This document shows positions 21,782 through 32,699 of a stretch of DNA of 64,000 bases, piece after piece. How positions within the stretch are numbered: the first letter of the stretch is position 1; each line of letters begins with the position of its first letter. The notes under the pieces are model-generated. The model saw nothing but the letters and a program-made list of their open reading frames with translations. It was not told where the DNA came from and did not search any database. The DNA lies in the NCBI GenBank assembly GCA_036362985.1, contig JAYGXS010000001.1, positions 43,815,847-43,879,846 of the forward strand, written 5' to 3'. The DNA comes from Ligula intestinalis. Its lineage: Eukaryota; Platyhelminthes; Cestoda; Diphyllobothriidea; Diphyllobothriidae. The translations under genes were made by a program, and so were the position numbers.

Positions 21782-23226
21782 ATGAGAAATTCGCCATACC
21801 ATGCGGCAGCGAAATGGCTAGCGGACAAACTTAAACCCATACAGAGTCAACTAGCCCCACACAGTCTCCGAGACATCTTCGAATTCGTGGACGGTGTGAA
21901 AGAGCTCGGCCTGAACGGCACAGTGATGTTCTCATTGGATGTCTCTTCCTTGTTGACACACGTGCAAGTCACAGAAACAGTAGATTACATCAGTGAATTC
22001 ATTAGCTCAAATCACCAGGACATAGGAGTGCCAGTAAATGCACTCAAGGAATTGCTACTACAATGCACCTTGAATGTGCAGTTCCTTTTCGACAACAACA
22101 TGTACAGACAATTAGATGGAGTAGCTATGGGTTCGCCCCTGGGTCCGCTTCTAGCAAATATATTCATGGAAAAACTGGAGGCTACGCAACTTAGCCACCA
22201 GATAAATAATCTGACGTACAAACGTTACTACAAACATTACTACAAACGTTACTACAAACGTTACGTAGATTATATATTCGCGGTTGCATCAGACCAAACT
22301 AACCTGTCAGCTCTAATGAATACAGTCAATCAGGCGCACCCGTCAATTAAGTTTACAGTAGAAGAAGAACAATCTGGATCGCTCCCATTCCTTGATGTAC
22401 TACTGATTAAAAGTGCTGATGGGAGTATTCAACGGCAAGTATATCGTAAGAAGACGTGGTCCAGGCAACACATCCATTTTGCTTGCTTCGTACCATTAAA
22501 CTTCAAACGTAATTTAATACGATGTTTGACGCAAAGGGCGAAAAGAATCTGCTCGAATTATAGCGTAGAAAAGGAGCTAAAGACGATTGACGGCGTGTTC
22601 CGACAAAATGGGTATCCCAGTCGATTTATCACCAAGAACATGGGTGAAAGGCCACCAAAACCCGCAGTGTCAACCGCAGAGAAGAAGAGAATATTCATCA
22701 GAGTCCCATTTCAAGGGGACGGCCAAGCGAACTCCTAAGGAGGCGCCTGAATCAAGCTGTAGCAACCACTTTTCCAGCAACAAACGCCCCTGTACTGTTC
22801 TCTACGACTCCCATCCTATACGGAGAGGTCAAGGACAAACTGCTAGCCCAGACCACATCCATGTGCATATATTCATTTACCTGCTCCTGTGGGACGGGAT
22901 ACATTAGCCGCACGAGCTGGCGTTTGTCCAAGAGAGTACGAGAACACATCCCAGCATGGTTAGGGAAGGTTCAACTAAAGGGTTGAATAGTTCCATTCTA
23001 GCGCACCTGGTAGACTCAGACCATCGGGTGGATGCCAAAGAGGCCTTCCGAGTTATCTACAAGGTACCGTCAGGCTACTCAAAATTTCTTGGTTAACTTC
23101 TGTTGGCTACGGCAGAAGCGGCTGCCATCAGGCTTCGCCGACCGATCCTGTGCGCTCAAAAGAACTTTGTCGCAGCGCCGCAGTTGCTATGGTCAAAAGC
23201 TGCTAATCCAACAGCCAGCAGCTTAA
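21782..23226 (+). pseudogene. PLE family 1: reverse transcriptase and GIY-YIG endonuclease, 5'-truncated
   Basis: The frame 21782-22738 (318 codons) is open through most of the RT: FSLDVSSLLTHVQVTETVDY, YRQLDGVAMGSPLGPLLANI, RYVDYIFAVA, SLPFLDVLLIK and YRKKTWSRQHIHFACFVP. The catalytic YVDD reads YVDY. Just before it four 12-bp units (22218-22265) add the odd run YKRYYKHYYKRYYKRY. After a frameshift near 22740 the GIY-YIG part follows (CIYSFTCSCGTGYISRTSWR at about 22855) and ends near 23226 after stops. N-terminal PLE sequence is missing. Hammerhead copies flank it in inverted orientation. Confidence 0.85.
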
Positions 23227-23360
23227 CACCTCAGCCGACTATCCGTTCCTCCTAATGCTGAGCGTATTTTGACCCCCCTTTCCTCCCCCCATTCCCCCTC
23301 TCCTGAAAACAGTTCTATTTTTCTACCAACCCGACTTCTTCATTTACTTAATTACCATAT

Positions 23361-23412
23361 AAATGCAAAGGCCTGATGAGAATTATCGAAAACAAACGTA
23401 TGTTCGCCATTT
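23361..23412 (+). ncRNA. Hammerhead ribozyme (type I layout), PLE family 1, 3' terminus
   Basis: Core CUGAUGA is at 23373-23379, stem-loop II GAAUUAUC at 23380-23387 and GAAA at 23388-23391. Stem III is AACA/UGUU (23391-23394 with 23401-23404), and C23405 is the predicted cleavage base. Stem I is GGC (23370-23372) with GCC (23406-23408) plus AAAU (23361-23364) with AUUU (23409-23412), leaving a GCAAA bulge. It lies about 135 bp after the PLE coding end, matching the known presence of hammerheads in PLE terminal repeats. Confidence 0.75.
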
Positions 23413-23819
23413 CATCTTCTGAAATTTTCAATGGGAATTTTCGCAAAGTTCTCTTAGTGTGCACAAAATGAAACGTTTACAATTACAACCTGGATTTCAT
23501 GAGTTATTCCACTTACAGTACAAGGCCTATGTAACTGTGTAAAACAAAAGTTTGAACAAGGCAAAGATCACGGGTTAGGCAGAATTTAATGACGTCACGA
23601 AATTTCGTGACCTCTCAATCAGCTGCGAACGGTCTTCGCCTATTAATAAGAGAATTAACTGTTCACTTAAGTGTCAGTCTCGAAGGTTGAAACATGATAG
23701 GTCAAGGGAATAGAAACAGTCAGTCATAGATGTGGGCGCATGGTGAGGGTTAGAGGAGGATGGAGGTAATTGTCACAGCATAGCAGTTCATGAAAGCCAG
23801 CAGGACGTGGTTAAAAAAA

Positions 23820-23919
23820 NNNNNNNNNNNNNNNNNNNNNNNNNNNNNNNNNNNNNNNNNNNNNNNNNNNNNNNNNNNNNNNNNNNNNNNNNNNNNNNNN
23901 NNNNNNNNNNNNNNNNNNN
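23820..23919. other. Assembly gap, 100 Ns
   Basis: Exactly 100 N between an A-run and a G-run, so probably a scaffold gap of unknown true length. Confidence 0.99.
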
Positions 23920-24000
23920 GGGGGGCAGGGGCAGGAAACAGGGTAGCAGTGAGTCCTTGGGGTGACGAGGAGGCGTAAGCGGGATTGAGTTTATCGATCG

Positions 24001-25900
24001 TTACCACGGCAATGCGAGGTTTATCACATGGTCCAGCTGCTTACAGAGCTCTGGTTTTCTTCTCCGTATTGCAGCGGCCTCCGCAAAACGTAGGAGACGT
24101 CCGGTGGTCGCCCGAAGTACGACCTTAAATGCAGTTGTTTGGTCGACTGTGTGACCAGTGTCCACTACGGGCTTCGTGATTGAACTCTTGGGTACTTTAT
24201 GTTCTGCCCTGAGCAACCACTTCGGCATGTGTTCAGCTGACCGCCTTGCCAACTGCCTTTGCGTGCACCCGATGTATTTGCATCCGCAACTACATATGAC
24301 CTCGTAAACACAGTTTGAAGTAGCGTGCATAGGCAGAGGGTCCTTAGTCGGTCGAACTGGAATGGCCGTTGTTGTGCTTACGTACATCAATTTAGCGGCG
24401 GGATTAGTTCTTTCAATTGTGCCTCTTAGCGTCCGTTTTATCAAGTTGGAGACTTTATCACCCTTGAGAGGGAGTAAAATGCTCACCGGCTTTTTTGGTA
24501 CTGATATTTCAGGAGTCATTTCTTGTCTGCGGTTTTGATACTTATAAATGAATTTCTCAGGGTAGCCGTTTCCAAGCAGAAAAGTCATCTCCTCATCGAT
24601 CGTATCAGCAGAACATATTCTAGCAGCTCTATTGAAAACTCACAACACCAAGTTTATTTTCCTCTGAATTGGAACGAAACTAAGAAAGTGCATGTATTGT
24701 CCTTTCCACGTGGTTTTCCGATAGATGGACATCTGAATGGAACCATCTGCGCGCCTGCGGATAAGCACGTCTAAGAAGGCCAGTGTGTCTTCCTTCAGAT
24801 AGTCGATCGTAAATTGCATCTTTACATGTGCCTCATTCATACAATTAAGAAGCAGTTCTCCCTCCTTAGGGCTTTCGACTATGACAAAAATGTCATCCAC
24901 GCATCGTCTATAAGAGTGTCTTTTCTATAAGTTTGGCCAGTTTTCGTTCAAGGTTCGACGTGAAAATATCTGCTAGGATTGGCCCTAATGGACTACCCAT
25001 AGCTACGCCATCGATCTGTCGATACTGCTGCCAGTTGAACAGGAACTGCACATTCTTAGTGGATATCTGTAATAGTTCCCGTAGTTGGCTTGCTTTCAGG
25101 CATGTTTCAGCCGCATGCTCACAAATAATGTCAATGATTTCATCCAGTGGCACGTTTGTGAACAGACTTTGTACGTCGAGTGACATCATGTGCTTATTCC
25201 GTAAACTTTGGTTCTTCAGCTCATCTACGAACGAAAAAGTGTCCTTGGTCGTATGAGCAGCAAGATTGCATCTGATAGGTTCAATTTGTCGGACTAGCCA
25301 TTGGACAAGTTGATGCTGCGGTGAACCTCTCATTGATAGAATTGGCCGTAATGGTACTCCAGGCTGGTGTAATTTTGTTAGCCCGTATAGCCTAGGAATA
25401 TGTAACTCAACAGGCCTAAGAAGGGCAGCCATTTTCTCGTCTATCATCTGTCTTTCCAATAGCGATTTAACTTTTTTCCCAATATGATCTTCCACTGCTT
25501 TTGTTTCTTCTTTCCCATGGATTTCGGGAGAGGATCTCCTGGGGGTCATTGAATATGTTTCCCATCTTTCTGACGTAATCCTCCTTATTTAGAATCACGA
25601 CACCGCTACCTTTGTCTGGTCTCTAGATAACGACATCTGTGTCCTTTCGTAGGTCATTTAAAGCACTAAGGTGTTCCTTAGTTAAAAGCGAGTGTTGAGT
25701 AACCGGGGTTGTTCTTTATTGATAGGCGATATCTACGAAATTCTGCCCAACTCGTGATCTTTGCCTTGTTCAAATTTCTTCCGGGAAAACAATGTTTCAA
25801 TTTTCTGTAAACAAAAGTTGCCTAATGTCACATCAATTTAATGCCTCTACGATGATGTCCGAGTCATTTATGATAAGGGCGGCGGTACTATTGTCAACCA
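24001..25900 (-). pseudogene. PLE (family 2 relative): N-terminal region, reverse transcriptase and GIY-YIG endonuclease
   Basis: From the N-terminus: SALNDLRKDTDVVI then RPDKGSGVVILNKEDYVRKM (about 25620-25560); LHIPRLYGLTKLHQPGVPLR and PILSMRGSPQHQLVQWLV; HMMSLDVQSLFTNVPLDEII; YRQIDGVAMGSPLGPILADI; CVDDIFVIVES (YVDD changed to CVDD); and LAFLDVLIRRR. The GIY-YIG part at 24588-24001 is open for 195 codons (CVYEVICSCGCKYIGCTQRQ, ending INLALPW). About three stops or shifts (near 25550, 24905 and 24600) break it. The closing LALPW is shared with the PLE at 51627. Confidence 0.87.
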
Positions 25901-26164
25901 CTACGCTCAATCTCATCACCGGCCGTTTTTAATCAAACAAGCCATAGCTTCGTACGCTAGGGAGGAGAGAGGGTGAGGCTACCGTTTCAGAATCCACTCT
26001 AATGGCAAATCCGTACATTCTTCAATAGAAAAATTCTGACGCATTCGAAGTTAGCACGACAGGTTATCGGTCGCGGCTTGCAATGTTGTCGAGTGACAGG
26101 TTAATGAGGTCCTTCTGAGGACTGAGCCTTGGGCCATAGATGACTCCTATGAAACTTATCACCT

Positions 26165-27055
26165 AAGTGGGATTCGAAACTTCCAGATATAGCGTGTTGT
26201 ATATGTTGCAGAGAATGGATGGTATTGTGTTCATCATCCACAGAAAAGGACGAAGAAGAGGGGGCAATATCTGGGTCCAAATTGTATTTATGCTGACCTT
26301 TCGAAGACATGCTTTATAAAGTAGTGCTTTCTCTTCCGCCGGCCTTGAATTAATGCGTCTCACCGCCAGCCTTGTGTTGTAACCTTGCCCGATGCACGTG
26401 CGTCCGCTCGCCGTCTCTATCCTACCCACCGTCACTGACGTTGCTTTAGGGGGCACGTTGGCCTCCCCCTCATCAGACATTGGATCGCTCGATTGCTGTT
26501 ACTCGTTCACAGCGTCCTTGGCCTCGCGGACGCCTCCGTGAGAAAGCGTGCCACACCGGTCATGTGGCTCCTGACCGCTGCCACCTGCCCTCGCGGGCGT
26601 CGGCTCTCGGTCCTGTGTTGCTTCATTCGCCCGCCTTATTGCCCTGCTCTGCGCGGACGTGGGCCTTGTGCGGACCGCTCGGTAGGCGAGATTTAACTCA
26701 ATGACTCTGTTTAGTGTGCCAGCGGACGACCAACTTTCAAGCACTAGTCTGGCCGTCTTAGCTCTGGTCCTGCCTATCACCCTCGAATTCTCAAATGCGA
26801 AAACGTGGTTTCGCTGTTGCACGTGACCGTAGAGCATAGGAAGTTCGTCCTTGTGGTTGATTGCGAGCTGGTGCTCATGCAGCCTCGTGCCAAGAAATTT
26901 TCCCGTTTCACCGACATACCTTGCTTTACAGTTTCGGCACGGGAGACTGTAGACCGCCGCCGATTATTCGGTCATTGGTAGCTGATCCTTGGACTCCAAG
27001 CCTGATGGTTAGTGCCGGTTTGTGGGCCACGCCGATCCTGCACGATTTCAGGAGT
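26165..27055 (-). pseudogene. PLE family 4: GIY-YIG endonuclease and C-terminal tail
   Basis: Reading leftward: YCKARYVGETGKFLGTRLHE (about 26930-26870), then HQLAIN, MLYGHVQQRNHVFAFENSRV, IGRTRAKTARLVLESW (26837 onwards), and a tail with GYNTRLAVRRINS near 26380. The latter parallels TYNTRQTAKQN of the PLE at 32700-35290. The terminal part contains a decayed hammerhead-like block near 26285-26320. The RT-side sequence continues at 27491 beyond a solo LTR. Confidence 0.8.
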
Positions 27056-27490
27056 TGTGAAATACGATGTGGTCCGGCCATATAATAGGCGATTGAACGT
27101 ATTCCAGCATGTATAAGCTAGTGAATATAATAAGGCATGGAAGGCCACAGTGTCAGGGAGAATTTACTAAGGTAGGAACAAGCGTAGAATGTAAGCAATA
27201 GGAAAGTGACTCCCAGACAAGTGCAGTCTAGCCATGAATGGGCCGGAGTCCGGAGGTCTGCAACCGAACACTGAGTCGTCGGCTCTGGAAGTAGTTGAGC
27301 GTATACAAATTCCCCGCATCTTGTGCACTGGTCTCACCTTGAGAGTGATTGGCTAGTGAGGCCAGACAAGTCTCGACCTTGAGTGGAGGTTTTGACTGTC
27401 GTGTCTTCCGTCCGCGTGGTGTTTACGCCAGACATGGCTTGTGCCCGCGGCGTCCGAGGAAAGCATGAGTAGGAATGAAGGGTCGCTACA
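27056..27490 (-). mobile_element. Solo LTR inside a PLE coding region, TSD GAGT
   Basis: A 435-bp LTR of the TGTAGCGACC family. GAGT borders it at 27052-27055 and 27491-27494. Removing it restores an uninterrupted PLE phrase (ATARLLKSCRIGVAHKP), so the insertion and its 4-bp duplication are directly demonstrated by the broken frame. Confidence 0.9.
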
Positions 27491-27870
27491 GAGTCTTGCA
27501 GTCGCCTTCGGGGCATTTTTCACATAAAGAATTGACAGCCAGAACGTTGGTTTCTCTTCGGTCAACACCTCAGAGTGGGACTTCCCGAGGCACCGATGTA
27601 CGAGGAACTTCGGCTAACCACTAGTCTAGAGTAGGGCATGTAGGTACTTCGGCTCCTGCTTCTTCCCATCGTAGTCACTGCAGTGCGTTTGTGCGCGTTG
27701 GAAGAGAGTCCTGACGTAACTGCGTTTATGACCGACGGGGTGGTGTTTTCTAAAGTGAAGGAGGTACGCAGTTTTGGTCGTCTTACGGTACATCATCGCC
27801 CTTATCTTCCGCTCGATGAAATACAATTTGGCCCCAAAACTTGCCCCCTCTTCCGATATCATATCTGGAC
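27491..27870 (-). pseudogene. PLE family 4: region between RT and GIY-YIG
   Basis: It contains MMYRKTTKTAYLLHFRKHHP, VGHKRSYVRTLFQRAQTHCS and EEKPTFWLSILYVKNAPKAT. The equivalents VGHKRSCVRTLFxR and PKFWLAIPYVKN are standard between the RT and endonuclease of this family. The RT itself is absent: the element is 5'-truncated at about 27870. Confidence 0.8.
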
Positions 27871-28840
27871 CCTGAATATTGGCGCACTTTAAAGGATGGA
27901 TCGTGTATGGAACTTGTAGACGGGCAGTTGGATATTGTCCAGTACCACGCCCTGCCAGCTTCCGGTCGTTTCGATCTCGGGGGTGATAATTTTACGGCGA
28001 TGTAATGAGACAGATATCGTACAAGTCAGATTTAGTATAGACAAATGCACGGGCATGTCACCCCTACGTCCACTTCGTGCGGCAGAAGTGGATCTTGGCG
28101 TTCGCGACTATCATACTGTTGGCTGATTGATAATAGAAATGCCTTGGAAAGCAGCCTAGTTAAGTCGATGGATCTTTTGGTTTTGCCAGGGCCTTGTGAG
28201 TTTATACACCAATGTTCGTAATATGGCATTTTGGCGGACCACAATCTACAGTCACCCTAAACCGCTGTGCTACTCAGTCGGAGCAGGCTAAGGTCCTTTC
28301 AATACAGTGGATATGTGATTTATTTCGAGAATTCTTCAAATTATATGCTCTGGAAGGACTTACTATATTCAAACATGCTCAATTGCAAATAATTATTGAG
28401 CAAATATCCTAATGCTGAAATATATAAAGGTAACCGTCAATAATATTGGCATTTAGAGAGGACGAGTGGAATAACGCCGACGGTGGTTGAAATGGAAATT
28501 AAGTGACCAGACAATATGACGACAAATGATGGATTTGTTGGTCTCCGACTTCATAGCTATTAGTAAAAAGGCGAAAACAGTTTCTGGACGGGAAGCAGTT
28601 CACATCACTCGGACCTGTAAGAAATTTCGCGTGTAGTTGAAGCGTGATGAGTGTAAATGGCAACTTGAAAGACTGCTTATTTGTGAAACAAAATAGTAAC
28701 TAAAAGATCCTTGCGATATGTAGCGGCCGTCACCACCAACTCGAAAAGCCCTGTCAGCCTCAGAGTCGGTCATTAACGCAAGCCTGCGAAATGCGACTGT
28801 CACGTCGTTACTGGCGGAACTAAGGTTGTTGTGATTCAGA
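27871..28840. other. No recognised gene
   Basis: Only short frames. It separates a PLE fragment from the terminal-repeat fragment upstream of the transporter gene. Confidence 0.5.
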
Positions 28841-28844
28841 AGAA

Positions 28845-29190
28845 AAAGATGCGATCACTGGAACAAGGACTTTATTTTCCTGACGTTTCGGATTCCCTCG
28901 GGAATCCTTAATCATAGGTAATCGAAGAACAGTCTGAAACATGCGCAGATAGGGTGATACATGCACAGATAACACGGTATTTATAGTTCGTAGCGGTCAA
29001 CCGCATGCGTACTATAATTGTCGGTTCCTTTAGCCACCGCTTGAGGTCTTAATTGGTGCAGTGATGGCTCATTCATTATCACGGCGTTGTGATTGGCGCT
29101 GGATGCCACGTGCGTACGTGCCGTTTTTACCTCCCTCTTAATTGGCTACAACCTGACCAGTAGAAACGCCCGACATCCAGGGGTATCGAT
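28845..29190 (-). repeat. PLE terminal repeat fragment with hammerhead-like hairpin
   Basis: It shares the gatcactggaacaaggactttatt, cctgacgtttcg and gatacatgcacag blocks with family-3 termini at 5640, 12190 and 63600. A perfect hairpin with 8-bp arms (28890-28907, GGATTCCC/GGGAATCC) sits where stem II of the hammerhead would be, next to GAAACGUC on the minus strand; the CUGAUGA box has decayed. It ends about 50 bp before the transporter start codon and so may be part of its upstream region. Confidence 0.6.
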
Positions 29191-29236
29191 CAACCATCAA
29201 AGCGTAACAGCCCCAGTCTTGTAGGCAGAGCGGGTG

Positions 29237-30811
29237 ATGTCGGACGCTGTACCATTACTGACGGATGATTTGGAGCCCGTGTTTACCTCCATCCAGTCAC
29301 CAAGCAAGATCCGGGCTCGAATAACTGGAAATAATAATTCCTTCTCAAACAATGAGGATGCTGATTTACACCGCGTTCAGAGAGATGCGTCCAACCAGAA
29401 CTTAAATAACTGCTGCAAACGGAATGTTGTTCGGCAAAAGAGACCTCCCAAATACGCAATTGCCTTCATTGCATCAACCTGGGGTTTCCTGACAAATGTA
29501 GAAAGAGCAATCATTTTGCCCACAATGTGGCTTTATTTCAAAACCTACTGGAGCGACGAGGTGGCAAAAAGCTTCTACGGTCCCACGCTTGCTGCTTTCA
29601 GCCTGTCCATTTTAGTCACCACTCCTCTATTTGGATTTGCCGGCCATGCCAATGTAAATGTAAGGTACTTGCTTATGTTCGCCAACCTCATGGAGGTGAT
29701 TGGAAACGTGGCTTACCTACTGCCTTACAGTCCGTGGTTCGTTTTCTTTGGACGATTAATAGCTGGTGTTGGGGCGAGCTGCGAGTCTCCGATGTACGCC
29801 GACTTGACCCGCGCAACAGACGAGATTGAAAGGACACCTTACATAATTGTTCTGCTGTTATCTCGTCAAGTTGGCCTTATAATCGGTCCTGCGTTCACTC
29901 TTATTCTACATCAAATGACAATCGAAATCGGTCCCGTCCAAATCAGTGTTTACAACGGTCCGGGCTTAGTCATGGCTGTGTTGTGGGTTGTGCATACACT
30001 GCTGATTTTCTTCTTTTACCCTCATCTGGACAAATTCGGCCAAGTAGTTGAAGACTCCCAGCCGGGTGAGGCCACATCATCCCCAACGGAGTCTACTCCG
30101 AAGCATTCCCGTCAACCGTCGGATAGTCGCATCCAAGCTGCCTTCGCAGGATACGGACAATACCACATCGTCACGTTGTACTTCGTAATTTTTAGCGCTT
30201 ATTTTTGTGTGATGTCATTGGAATCCGTCCTTTCTCCCGTTGCGAACCGGTTTTTCAAATGGAAGGAAGTTGAAGTAAGCTATGTGTACATTGGTTCCAG
30301 TGTACTTGTTATCATCGTCTCTGGTCTGATGCACCTCATGTCCAGGTGCATGGAAGACCGAAGCCTTGTTCTCTTGGGACTCTTCTTTTTGACGGTTGCC
30401 TATGCGTTTTTGTCCTTTGTTTTGCACAACGTTCTGTCCATGTCGAAAACCTTGGGAGCCACTCTCGTCGTGGTCGGTGTGGCTATTCATGTGATTGGAA
30501 TGCCTTTCCCGTTGGCGATAACGGAGTCACTCTACACAAAGTTCATTCCGCCTCAGCAGTTGGACAAGGCGCAGACGATTCTCCGCACAATTATAAATGT
30601 GGCCTTCCTCCTCGGACCCTATGTTGGCGGAAGTTTGGAAGGTAAACCAACAATTGTGTTCTGTACTATGATGGTGTTAGTCGCCCTGCCTTTCCTCATG
30701 CTGCTCATACGTTTTAACAAGTTTCGAGTGCCCAGAGAGCCATCTTCACCTCGTGCTGATGGATCTCCCAAAGCGACAAAGTCAACGGAACCACACCTAA
30801 GTGCTTTCTAA
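29237..30811 (+). CDS. MFSD8: Major facilitator superfamily transporter, MFSD8/CLN7-like
   Basis: A single uninterrupted frame encodes 524 residues, close to the 518 of human MFSD8, a multi-pass endolysosomal membrane protein linked to chloride transport. The cytoplasmic start has an acidic/dileucine-type signal (VPLL near residue 8). Hydrophobic segments begin at about residue 73 (YAIAFIASTWGFL), and FFGRLIAGVGA (170-180) is the MFS motif-A-like loop and helix before a conserved acidic/arginine stretch (ATDEIERT). SRQVGLIIGPAF and ISVYNGPGLVMAVLW follow, then a variable central loop (about 268-305) and the second six-helix half. The ATG at 29237 has a G at -3; a GTG three bases earlier is not needed. 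A pyrimidine-poor cttgtag/g lies 12-18 bases upstream and might be a splice acceptor. It is intronless, unlike most flatworm genes, so it could be an expressed single-exon gene or a retrocopy. Orthology to MFSD8 rather than a sister MFS group is likely but unproven. Confidence 0.82.
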   Translation: MSDAVPLLTDDLEPVFTSIQSPSKIRARITGNNNSFSNNEDADLHRVQRDASNQNLNNCCKRNVVRQKRPPKYAIAFIASTWGFLTNVERAIILPTMWLYFKTYWSDEVAKSFYGPTLAAFSLSILVTTPLFGFAGHANVNVRYLLMFANLMEVIGNVAYLLPYSPWFVFFGRLIAGVGASCESPMYADLTRATDEIERTPYIIVLLLSRQVGLIIGPAFTLILHQMTIEIGPVQISVYNGPGLVMAVLWVVHTLLIFFFYPHLDKFGQVVEDSQPGEATSSPTESTPKHSRQPSDSRIQAAFAGYGQYHIVTLYFVIFSAYFCVMSLESVLSPVANRFFKWKEVEVSYVYIGSSVLVIIVSGLMHLMSRCMEDRSLVLLGLFFLTVAYAFLSFVLHNVLSMSKTLGATLVVVGVAIHVIGMPFPLAITESLYTKFIPPQQLDKAQTILRTIINVAFLLGPYVGGSLEGKPTIVFCTMMVLVALPFLMLLIRFNKFRVPREPSSPRADGSPKATKSTEPHLSAF

Positions 30812-32240
30812 TCGCCCAATGACAGCCCCCTTATTGTATCAAATTTCCCATCGTGACTAATTACAGTTTTTTGGAGCGTATGCCCATCATGCAAACAAAA
30901 AACTTCGCTTCAGATTCGCATCGTTCCGGTCGGACGAGCTGACCGTACTGAGAGAGCTTTGCTCCATCACAAGCGCCGCTTCCCCTGTGACTCAGAGAAC
31001 TCAGGTTCCATTTGCATCTCACAACTTCCTCTTCTCGCTTCGGGTTACTTCGTACGCTATAGCCAGTGTGTAATTTTGCCCGTGTAACCCGCTTTACTTT
31101 TTATTTTCGCATCCTGTTCTGAAGATTTACGCAAATTATTCTTGTAAATCCTCTTTTTACACGATTTGTTTTTCCTTTTATTTCGGTTCCAAATGGCATT
31201 AGTGCATTGCCTGGGTTCTAATTCATTCGTCATATCTACTACAATATTCAGTTATATTCGTTAACAGTCCAGTTATGCTTTTTGACACGTTTGTAAGGTG
31301 TACCACAACCTACCAGCTCAGCATATCAATAATCAAGTTAGTTGGACTTGCGAAACAATGATAGGTTAGACGATTTCGATTGTTTCTTTTGAACTATCGA
31401 CGAGGACACTTCTTCTAAATCATTGGGGCCCTCGTGCATCGCCTTCTTTGCGTTCTGTCCTTGCCTTTATACCCGCATTAGTCCTCTAACTGCTTTAGTT
31501 TCAGTCTGACCTAATTGCAGCTGATTTTAGTATCTGCATAGTCATTCACTGTCGTCGTTTTAAGCCCATATGTGGTAGCCCTAAATTTATAGAACGTTGC
31601 TTGACTAACAGCTTGAGTCATTGTTCACCTTCAGACTCGAGCGAGTGCCTGTAAGTTTGAATGGTTATTATTAACAGACTTGGGCCAAATTTATCCACAA
31701 CTTTCTTTCCGTGTTTTTGACTTTCTGTCCATGTAACTTTGTTCAATCTGATGATGTAAGAATGGACTATTTTAGTCTTGTTGCCAGTATGCCTTTCGTA
31801 CGCGGTCGCCGCTTTTGAGAGGCCTGCGCGTGTTAGCGTTGTTTGTAGTTGAATGCAGTACGCTCTCATGCCAGGATACTAGACCGTAGAAAGATTATAA
31901 TCTCCTTCTACTGTGTAATACTGCTCATGGACGCAAAAAAATACCTAAGAAGACCACTATTCCTTTCAGTCCCGTGGCCGGCTATTTGGTGTGTCCACTG
32001 GTGGTGGATGATAGAAGAGCCTTCAGCAAAGGCTAGCTGCGAAATGGGTAGGAGCTCAGGTCAGACGAACATACCGTCACATACCAGTGACAGTTCGAGT
32101 TCGAACATGTCCATTGCCTGCCTCACAACAGCCTGAAAGCAAGCACGGTGACTTGCATATGAATTAGTTTTAATTGACAGTAGACTTGCACTACATTTAT
32201 CGCCCTCGCTCTTCCCCACCCGCCAAAAAGACCGGAAGCG
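30812..32240. other. 3' flank of the transporter gene; no further gene recognised
   Basis: No canonical AATAAA is visible soon after the stop. Frames at 31618-31869 (minus) and 31849-32136 (plus) are short and unrecognised. Confidence 0.5.
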
Positions 32241-32275
32241 GGATTAGACGCAGGTGGCTGGCGCGGCGAAATATG
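32241..32275. repeat. Short dispersed motif
   Basis: gacgcaggtggctggcgcggc recurs reversed at 38058-38082 and, with one change, in the family-3 arm near 5182-5203. The longer repeat it belongs to is not resolved. Confidence 0.55.
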
Positions 32276-32699
32276 CACCTGAGCGTATCGCCACGCTCCC
32301 TGATCCACACCAAACACTTGGCCTGAATTTTGCGTAGCAAGAAGAAGCTGAGCGCGGTGGCATGGATCCCATTAGGTGCATGACATGAAAGGAAGCGATC
32401 GGGACATGACATTTTATGGCCAGACCCTACATTTCAGTGGACATTTGAGTCGAAGAGAATCAACTACCCTGGAATAACCACGGAATGTCCATTCTTCAAA
32501 CATATAGTACTATCAGTAGCATGAATTCTATACGACAATCACATGATGCCGTTCTTCCGACATATATACTAGCTTAAAGCCCAGACACGTGTTTCGCTGA
32601 TGTTTCTGCTTCTGCACGATACAGCAACGAGGAGTTTGGCTCCTCAGTGGGCCCCCAGCGTTCTCTATGCAGTTTCTGGTATATGACCTCCTGCTAATA

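Noticed and set aside
31618..31869. Minus-strand 83-codon frame with basic residues
   Set aside because: It resembles neither PLE nor LINE blocks; no supporting context.
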